Positions 58,257 through 64,000 of a DNA stretch of 64,000 bases are shown here, piece after piece (position 1 is the first letter of the stretch; each line of letters begins with the position of its first letter). The notes below the pieces were generated by a model, which was not told where the DNA came from, searched no databases, and saw only the letters and a list, made by a program, of their open reading frames with translations. The stretch lies in the IMG/VR virus record IMGVR_UViG_3300047496_000213, positions 1 to 64,000 of that record; one strand, given 5' to 3'. The translations under genes and the position numbers were made by a program. The stretch comes from a virus.

Positions 58257-58413
58257 TAGCGGAGAAAATAGTCCAGAATGTTTCCACTGCGGCGATGCAG
58301 TCTGTGGAGGAAAAGAACGTGGTTGTGATGATTATTGGCTCTACCAGCTAATAAATCGTTGGAATATATTCAAATCAAGAGTATGGTTATTTTTAAAGAA
58401 AAGAGGGATGTAA
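58249..58413 (+). CDS. Small Cys-rich protein
   Basis: A 54-aa protein (MFDSGENSPECFHCGDAVCG then CDDYW) with four to five Cys that could bind one zinc. The C-terminus is basic and hydrophobic. It overlaps the nadE start (TAATG at 58411) and is therefore in the same operon. Confidence 0.55.
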   Translation: MFDSGENSPECFHCGDAVCGGKERGCDDYWLYQLINRWNIFKSRVWLFLKKRGM

Positions 58414-60251
58414 TGACAAAAATTGCAATTCTACAACTTAATCCCATTGTGGGAGACCTTGCCGCGAACAAGGAGATGATTCTTGCATCTTATATTGAAG
58501 CAGCCAATTCCGGAGCCGATCTAGCAATTGCACCTGAATGTGTGCTGACCGGCTATCCAATTGAAGACCTAGTTCTTCGGTATTCGTTTATTACAGCGGC
58601 CCAAAAATTTTCTGATGAATTGTGCCAAGATGTTCTTGATAGTGGCTATTCAACTACTTTGATTTTCGGAACACCTCTTACGAGCGGAGATATCCGTAAT
58701 CGGTTCAATGCAGCAATTCTCATCGATCCACTTTCCAAGTCTTCGCCGGTCGATCCTCTGAATTTCTATCAAAGACAAACCGTCTACAAATATGAATTGC
58801 CGAACTATGGTGTATTCGATGAAAAGCGGGTCTTTCAACCCGGTCCACATTCACCATATACTGTTAGTTGGCGTGGGTATGTACTTGGTCTGATGATCTG
58901 TGAAGATTGTTGGTTTCCGGCTGTCACTCGTGAACTGTATGATCAGGGCGCCACAATACTGATCGCTATTAACGGTTCTCCTTTCGAATCTGGGAAGAAT
59001 CTTACTCGTCAAACGGTTGTAGCTGACCGTATCAAAGAAACCGGCTTACCCTTCGTATACGTCAATTTGGTTGGCGGACAAGATGAACTGGTTTTTGATG
59101 GTGGTTCTTTTGTGTATGATGGAAAACGGATCAATCAATTTCCATTCTTTGAAGAAGGAAATTTCTATTTTGATATCGAATTAGTTAAAGACACTCGCCG
59201 TTCGGACGGCGAACGCCTAATATTTCGTGATGATGGAATTTCGGTGGGTTGGATTAATCCTCCCATTCCTTTAGTCACGCTGGACAACTATATCTTTAGC
59301 GAACCATCTGGAATTGGCTCTATCTATAGAGCAACTGTTCTTGGAACACGAGATTACATGAGAAAGCAAGGCTTCAAGTCTGCTGTTATTGGTATGAGTG
59401 GTGGTATAGATAGTGCTATTGTGGCGGGGATTGCTTGTGATGCCATCGGGCCGGAAAACGTCCACCTTGTCCGATTGCCATCGAAATATTCCTCTCAACA
59501 TTCTTTAGATGACGCCTCAACGGCCACTGACAGGCTTGGCGCGTTGATGCGGACCATCACTATAGAACCGGTCGTAGATGCCCTCAGAGAGGCTTATGCG
59601 AACTCCTCAGACCATGGTTATTATCCGGAGTTCAATACCTATGATGGGGGCAATATCCCTACCAAAATTCGTAAATTGGCTGGCATTGCCGATGAAAACA
59701 TTCAAGCGCGTGCTCGTGGAACTATTTTAATGGCTATCTCAAATCAAGAGGGCCATTTGCTTTTAACTACGGGCAATCGTTCTGAAGTGTCGGTTGGATA
59801 TTCCACCCTTTATGGAGATATGAGTGGGGGTTTCAATCCAATTAAGGATTGCTATAAAACTACGGTTTGGGACCTTTGCCGCTGGCGCAATAATCTGACC
59901 ACATTGGAATTGCATGATTATAATTTTCTTGGCCATGCAGTTGATGTGGTTCCCGAAAGTATTATAGTAAAACCTCCATCGGCTGAACTTCGTCCTGATC
60001 AAAAAGACGAAGATAGTCTTCCTGCTTATCCGATTTTGGATGCTATTCTTAGTGGTATTCTTGACCAAGAACTTAGTTCGAAAGAAATTTCAGCAAATCT
60101 CAATTTAGACATCAATACAGTACAAAGGATTCGCAATTTGGTCGATCAAGCAGAATATAAGCGGAGACAAGCTGCGCCTGGAATCAAAATCAGTGGGAAG
60201 TTGTTTGGTCGTGAGCGTCGGTATCCTATTGTTAATAAATGGCGAGATTGA
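58413..60251 (+). CDS. nadE: Glutamine-dependent NAD+ synthetase
   Basis: A 612-aa enzyme amidating NaAD to NAD+. The N-terminal nitrilase-like glutaminase (residues 1-270) has Glu in APECVLTGYP (near 44), Lys in PNYGVFDEKRVF and Cys in LGLMICEDCWFP (near 155). The C-terminal ATP-dependent synthetase has IGMSGGIDSAIV (near 330) and TTGNRSEVSVGYSTLYGDMS (near 450). The start at 58413 follows the previous stop; longer frames lack homology. The fourth and last step of the pathway. Confidence 0.94.
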   Translation: MTKIAILQLNPIVGDLAANKEMILASYIEAANSGADLAIAPECVLTGYPIEDLVLRYSFITAAQKFSDELCQDVLDSGYSTTLIFGTPLTSGDIRNRFNAAILIDPLSKSSPVDPLNFYQRQTVYKYELPNYGVFDEKRVFQPGPHSPYTVSWRGYVLGLMICEDCWFPAVTRELYDQGATILIAINGSPFESGKNLTRQTVVADRIKETGLPFVYVNLVGGQDELVFDGGSFVYDGKRINQFPFFEEGNFYFDIELVKDTRRSDGERLIFRDDGISVGWINPPIPLVTLDNYIFSEPSGIGSIYRATVLGTRDYMRKQGFKSAVIGMSGGIDSAIVAGIACDAIGPENVHLVRLPSKYSSQHSLDDASTATDRLGALMRTITIEPVVDALREAYANSSDHGYYPEFNTYDGGNIPTKIRKLAGIADENIQARARGTILMAISNQEGHLLLTTGNRSEVSVGYSTLYGDMSGGFNPIKDCYKTTVWDLCRWRNNLTTLELHDYNFLGHAVDVVPESIIVKPPSAELRPDQKDEDSLPAYPILDAILSGILDQELSSKEISANLNLDINTVQRIRNLVDQAEYKRRQAAPGIKISGKLFGRERRYPIVNKWRD

Positions 60252-60282
60252 AGAATGCGAACGTATTCGGTTGAATCAGGAG

Positions 60283-60348
60283 ATGCCAGACCTTTGGTTT
60301 GTGTTTGAGGACTACAACGATTTTTTCATGTTTAAGATGATGTATTAG
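60283..60348 (+). pseudogene. Relict LFKMF-family C-terminus
   Basis: Directly after nadE a frame ends LWFVFEDYNDFFMFKMMY, resembling the family end F-F-x-x-x-x-D-AALFKMF. It has only a weak ATG and no upstream domain. It is a likely leftover of another copy; it overlaps the end of the convergent gene. Confidence 0.35.
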
Positions 60349-62167
60349 GGCTTGATGATTTATTTTCAATACGATCAATTATATGTTTACAGTATTTTGT
60401 AAAATAGCTTTTTTCAAAATTTTTCATAAATTCTATTAGTTTTGGTTTTAGTATTAAAATAGATTCTAATATCTTATCATTTGGAAAATCTCTAAAATAA
60501 GTGTCTATATAATTATAAAATTCTACGTCATCTATACTATTTATACACGCTTCAAATGATTCATTTGGATACAAAGAACATAAGTAACTTGAAAGAAAAT
60601 GACCGAATTGAATACGGAATTCCCTATCATTAACCTGAAACATCAACCATTTCGTTAGTTTTACTGCTCGTTCTGGTGTCATAATTTCTATTTGGACATG
60701 CCTGCCAAGAGACAAATATATGTTGACAAAATAATGAATATTGATATCGAATAGATAGACGGCAGCTTTCGGCATTTGCCTAATAAAGTAGTAAGAAAAC
60801 ACATCATATCTAGCTGGATTTAATCTTATTCCTTCAATAACTTCATCTTCTGTAAATTGAATATGTCGAATAGTATAACTATTAGGATAATTTTCTGAAG
60901 TACCGATGGCGTTTATAATTATTTTTCTAATTTCTGGAGTTGAACTAAAATCTAAATAAGGGGTAGCCTCAACTAAAGATGATATTTGCTCTGTTTTTGC
61001 ACTCTTAAATAATTGAGTTAGTTCTTCCTCATCTAATGGTATGCAAGATATAAAATTCCGATCATAATTTAAAATAATTGAAATATAGTTTTTCTTAAAA
61101 TAATCTTTAACATAATCTGGCATTTTCTCCCAATTCCAATTGTATACATCAGGAAACTTTTCCATTAATGCGAGTATTTCTTCTATTGTTAATTTTCCAG
61201 CATTAACAAATTTCATAAAAAAGTTAGGATTTTTCTCAACAAACGTAAAACTATTTGATGGTTTTGGGTTTATATTACGAATAGTCTCTAAAGGTTTAAT
61301 ACCTTTTATACTGAAAAATACTGCTTGAGTAGGCTCGTTAACATGAATTATGCCTTCATCGGCTCTATCTACGGCTCCCTCATATCCTAACATTCGAAAC
61401 AATTTTGCCCATTGAACGATATGATTGGTTTTCAATCCTTCAGACAAAATAGATTTTTTTGAAGTAAATCCTTCATAATACTCGTCTTCTTCGTCATTTG
61501 TATTTTCATAAGGATCGAAATGATTATCTACTGTGTTTTCTTGCGTATTGTTAATTATATTTTCCATGAAGAAAGCGGCGACGCGCGTAATATTCCAAAT
61601 CATTCCTCCATATGTTTGAACTAATGCGCGTTTAGAAATCTTTATAGGATCAAAAACCGGAATATTGTCAGCATATTTCAAGCCCATATTTTTCAGTATA
61701 TCAAAAATTTTAGCTATATCAGAAGTCATATCACTTCGAGAATAATTTTCTAAATCCAACATTCTTCCGGTTTCTTGAAAGACTTGAAGATACGGCTCGT
61801 CGCCAGAAAAAGGTACTTTACCATTATGCTCTAAAACATATTCAACTGGATAAGAATATATACCCAATGGGGTATTATCCCATGATGATTTAGGATTAAT
61901 ACCTAATTTCGCTCCTTTAGTATTTTTATCTTTAAAGCGAGATGGATCAATATATGTGTTCCCATATTGATGATTTTTCTGAAGATGTGTGTATTGGGCG
62001 TCTTCATGAGATTGTTTTCCTACATCTGTAGTATATGATACATATACATCTAAACGATTTTTATATTTTTGTAATTCTTCAAGGGCTGAACGTTTATAGT
62101 TAACGGAATTATTTCGTCTTAACTCCGTTAAGAATTTAGAACTTTCGAATAATTCAGACAAAAACAT
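60332..62167 (-). CDS. Large packaged-type protein of unknown function
   Basis: A 611-aa protein starting MFLSELFESSKFLTE, similar to the N-terminus of T4 Alt (MELITELFDE). Residues about 60-130 contain an unassigned conserved-looking block (KLGINPKSSWDNTPLGIYSY, then VPFSGDEPYLQVF) and 255-280 another (LFRMLGYEGAVDRADEGIIH, VNEPTQAVFF). The C-terminal 300 residues form helical repeats with similar-spaced Asn/Tyr/Phe. The late box GATAAATA is 12 nt before the ATG. It is probably injected; enzymatic activity cannot be assigned. Confidence 0.7.
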   Translation of the reverse strand: MFLSELFESSKFLTELRRNNSVNYKRSALEELQKYKNRLDVYVSYTTDVGKQSHEDAQYTHLQKNHQYGNTYIDPSRFKDKNTKGAKLGINPKSSWDNTPLGIYSYPVEYVLEHNGKVPFSGDEPYLQVFQETGRMLDLENYSRSDMTSDIAKIFDILKNMGLKYADNIPVFDPIKISKRALVQTYGGMIWNITRVAAFFMENIINNTQENTVDNHFDPYENTNDEEDEYYEGFTSKKSILSEGLKTNHIVQWAKLFRMLGYEGAVDRADEGIIHVNEPTQAVFFSIKGIKPLETIRNINPKPSNSFTFVEKNPNFFMKFVNAGKLTIEEILALMEKFPDVYNWNWEKMPDYVKDYFKKNYISIILNYDRNFISCIPLDEEELTQLFKSAKTEQISSLVEATPYLDFSSTPEIRKIIINAIGTSENYPNSYTIRHIQFTEDEVIEGIRLNPARYDVFSYYFIRQMPKAAVYLFDINIHYFVNIYLSLGRHVQIEIMTPERAVKLTKWLMFQVNDREFRIQFGHFLSSYLCSLYPNESFEACINSIDDVEFYNYIDTYFRDFPNDKILESILILKPKLIEFMKNFEKSYFTKYCKHIIDRIENKSSSPNTSS

Positions 62168-62171
62168 TATG

Positions 62172-62207
62172 TATTTATCTTGACTATATCATATAATTTG
62201 TTATCTT
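62172..62207. promoter_or_regulatory. Abutting late (minus) and early (plus) promoters
   Basis: Minus: GATAAATA (62179-62172) for ATG 62167. Plus: TTGACT (62180-62185)-N16-TATCTT (62202-62207) for ATG 62234. The two boxes are adjacent without a gap. Confidence 0.7.
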
Positions 62208-62233
62208 AATTTTAAGCTATTTGGTGATGGATT

Positions 62234-62467
62234 ATGACAAATGAAAAACTAAATGCTCTTGTGATGCATCTCATGAGTATCCTCGACTCTAATTCTAATA
62301 TAGGAATTACCGCACGAGCTACCCCAGAAGCAATAGAGCTATTGAAGGGAAGTGATAGTCCCTTTGCTGGTTATGTAATATCTTGTCTTGTTGAAAACGA
62401 TGAAGCTTCTCTTCATTATGATGATTGGGTTAAAAGAACAATTACTCGTTCTTTTAAGGAAGATTGA
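62234..62467 (+). CDS. Small hypothetical protein
   Basis: A 77-aa protein (MTNEKLNALVMHLMSILDSN) from an early promoter, with GGTGATGG as a weak ribosome site. No known domain. Confidence 0.65.
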   Translation: MTNEKLNALVMHLMSILDSNSNIGITARATPEAIELLKGSDSPFAGYVISCLVENDEASLHYDDWVKRTITRSFKED

Positions 62468-62472
62468 ATTTG

Positions 62473-64000
62473 TTACTTAAAATCTAAAACAAATTTTCGA
62501 CTTCCGCAGTCATAAATTCGATCATAACCTAATTGTTTCATGATTTCATGCCCTAGCATATTCTCTCCGTTTTCTACCAAATGTTGTATCTTATATTTTT
62601 GATATTTTTGACGGCTTTCTCTTTTTATTGCTTTATTTTGATTAAAATAGAAAAAACCAGCTTCAGATTTTTCAACTTCGGTAAAACCCATTTGTCTATA
62701 AAGATTACCTTTAGACCACCTTCTATCAGCATATGTAATTATTTTTTCTGGAGAATAATCTCTGATAAACTCTTTCATTATTTTGGACGCTAATCCAGCA
62801 TATGTTCTACCATCAGTAGAAAATCTATATATTTCAAATCCACTTTTATCATATCTTCCCTTTCCAAAAGTCATACTCCCAATCAAATTATTATTATGAA
62901 ATGCTCCATAATTAACAATTCCATATTGCCCCATTCCTTGAATATGAGTTTTTTCATAAAACCCTCGTGCCATATTTGACGGAATTTTGCGAATATCACA
63001 TTTACGCGCTCCAACACCTTTTTCTGATAATCCCAGTAAATGTTTTAGACGAGAGATAACGATTTCTTTTTTATAAAGCCATTCATCTTCAAATATAGTG
63101 ATAAGCTGATAACCAGCGTCTTCTACCATATTAATTTTATTATAGTGATAATTTTTATCTTTCTTTTGATCTGAATGCCAATAAAGTCCACAAAATTCTA
63201 TACCTATCTTTTTACTTTCTATTAAAATATCTATTTCTAATGGTTTTATTAACGTTCTATCAGACCCTTTATAATCAATTCCCCAAGTGTCAAGATACGC
63301 GCCGATTGCAGTTTCATATGATGATCTTGGTCGTTTTATGCCATACTTATCACAATATTTTCTAACAGTATCATATCCCATTTTCAAATCAATTGAGGCA
63401 TCTCTAATACTTGTTTTACACATATATTTTATGAATTCTTCTTTACTCTCTAAAAATTTACATAGTTCTAAAGAAAAATGTATTTGATTAAAATCTTTTC
63501 TTCCATATTTCCTAAAATTGGTATCAAGTATTTTTCTTTTTACTTCTGGATTTTTAGCAGGATTAGAATATCCAGTTTTTTCAAAATACTCTTTTGTCAT
63601 AGCTGCAAGTATCTCTGGATTTTCTAATGCTTTTTTTACACCATATTTCTCCAACAATGTTTCGGTAGCTTTATCTTGATACCTTTTAATTAAAAATGGA
63701 TTAGATATACCTGTTTGTTTTTCGAAGGCGGCCCGAGCTATATGCGTAGTATGTTCCACTCCGTATTTTTCTATATTAGTAGTTTTTATTTGTTCTTTAA
63801 TTTCTGGATCAGAAAGAGGGGAATAATATCCAGTTCTGTTAAACAACGTATTTTTGGCTTTCTCTTGAATTTCCTTAGACCCAAAAGGCGATTTTACGCC
63901 ATGATTTTTTAGATTCGTATTTTCTATTTTTTCTCTAATTTCAGGAATAGCCATAATATTTGATGCACCATATTTGGTGAGCAAAGTTTGTTCAGCCTTT
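62473..64000 (-). CDS. Homing endonuclease, EDxHD/Vsr-like, 5' end outside the window
   Basis: A partial gene open to the window edge (over 505 codons). The N-terminal half is a string of about six degenerate repeats (TNLKNHGVKSPFGSKEIQ, TTNIEKYGVEHTTH, TLLEKYGVKKALENPE, TNFRKYGRKDF) typical of DNA-binding arms. An HTH follows. The nuclease core is LEIDILIESKKIGIEFCGLY then WHSDQK, like Vsr-type I-Bth0305I. The C-terminus (YEKTHIQGMGQYGIVNYGAF) is found with such nucleases. Confidence 0.82.
   Translation of the reverse strand, partial: KAEQTLLTKYGASNIMAIPEIREKIENTNLKNHGVKSPFGSKEIQEKAKNTLFNRTGYYSPLSDPEIKEQIKTTNIEKYGVEHTTHIARAAFEKQTGISNPFLIKRYQDKATETLLEKYGVKKALENPEILAAMTKEYFEKTGYSNPAKNPEVKRKILDTNFRKYGRKDFNQIHFSLELCKFLESKEEFIKYMCKTSIRDASIDLKMGYDTVRKYCDKYGIKRPRSSYETAIGAYLDTWGIDYKGSDRTLIKPLEIDILIESKKIGIEFCGLYWHSDQKKDKNYHYNKINMVEDAGYQLITIFEDEWLYKKEIVISRLKHLLGLSEKGVGARKCDIRKIPSNMARGFYEKTHIQGMGQYGIVNYGAFHNNNLIGSMTFGKGRYDKSGFEIYRFSTDGRTYAGLASKIMKEFIRDYSPEKIITYADRRWSKGNLYRQMGFTEVEKSEAGFFYFNQNKAIKRESRQKYQKYKIQHLVENGENMLGHEIMKQLGYDRIYDCGSRKFVLDFK

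Overview
This window looks like part of the genome of a large (jumbo-type) T4-like myovirus of an alphaproteobacterium. The viral evidence is a sliding-clamp loader of the T4 gp44 type, T4-type late promoters (TATAAATA), thymidine kinase, PhoH, an HNH/RNA-ligase fusion, a GroES-like co-chaperonin, a holin-like protein, tail-fibre genes and about ten homing-endonuclease genes. The alphaproteobacterial evidence is a MucR/Ros-type regulator and an isoleucyl-tRNA synthetase whose C-terminal end (KCARSWKILTEVG) looks alphaproteobacterial. Genes are short, densely packed and often overlap by ATGA or TAATG. I saw no tRNA, rRNA, CRISPR or IS element. Head, tail-tube, terminase and replicative polymerase genes must lie elsewhere.

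Layout. 0-5.6 kb: homing endonuclease, membrane protein and small unknown genes. 5.6-11 kb: an ADP-ribosyltransferase (ART)-like protein coupled to a possible WGR protein, a ParB-like protein, a glycosyltransferase and an acetyltransferase. 11-20.6 kb: full-length ileS, then tandem small paralogues ending in an A-LFK-MF motif, with an ART and a papain-like protease inserted among them. 20.6-31 kb: late membrane and packaged-type proteins (kinase-like, ART-like) and endonucleases. 31-37 kb: small early genes, then a tail-fibre/adhesin block with an HtrL/YibB-like glycosyltransferase and another ART. 37-42.8 kb, minus strand: HD hydrolase, HNH, exonuclease, HNH-RNA ligase, duplicated HNH endonuclease. 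42.9-52.6 kb: a mini DnaE-like protein, two more ART-like genes, holin, GroES, clamp loader with intein, HAD, tdk, phoH. 52.7-60.3 kb: NADAR-like protein, MucR, then nadM-nudix, pncB, pncA and nadE. 60.3-64 kb: a large packaged-type protein and a partial EDxHD-like homing endonuclease.

Three themes connect the genes. (1) NAD+/ADP-ribose: a complete nicotinamide-to-NAD+ (Preiss-Handler) route in four clustered genes, a Nudix domain, a NADAR-like protein and six ART-like proteins. (2) About fifteen unrelated proteins share a short N-terminal signature such as MREWINLFE or MREFIDIVE, like the capsid-targeting peptide of T4 internal proteins. I infer they are packaged, processed by the prohead protease and injected; most ART-like proteins and a kinase-like protein carry it. 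(3) Transcription signals are unusually regular. TATAAATA-type boxes lie 12-14 nt before the ATG of twelve genes, so those late mRNAs would be almost leaderless. Early promoters are TTGAC-N16-TATxxT, some 34-36 nt before the ATG. Six intergenic regions carry an early and a late promoter back to back.

Several genes are out of frame at or near short repeats or homopolymers (T10, T6). These may be recent mutations, programmed slippage or errors in the sequence.
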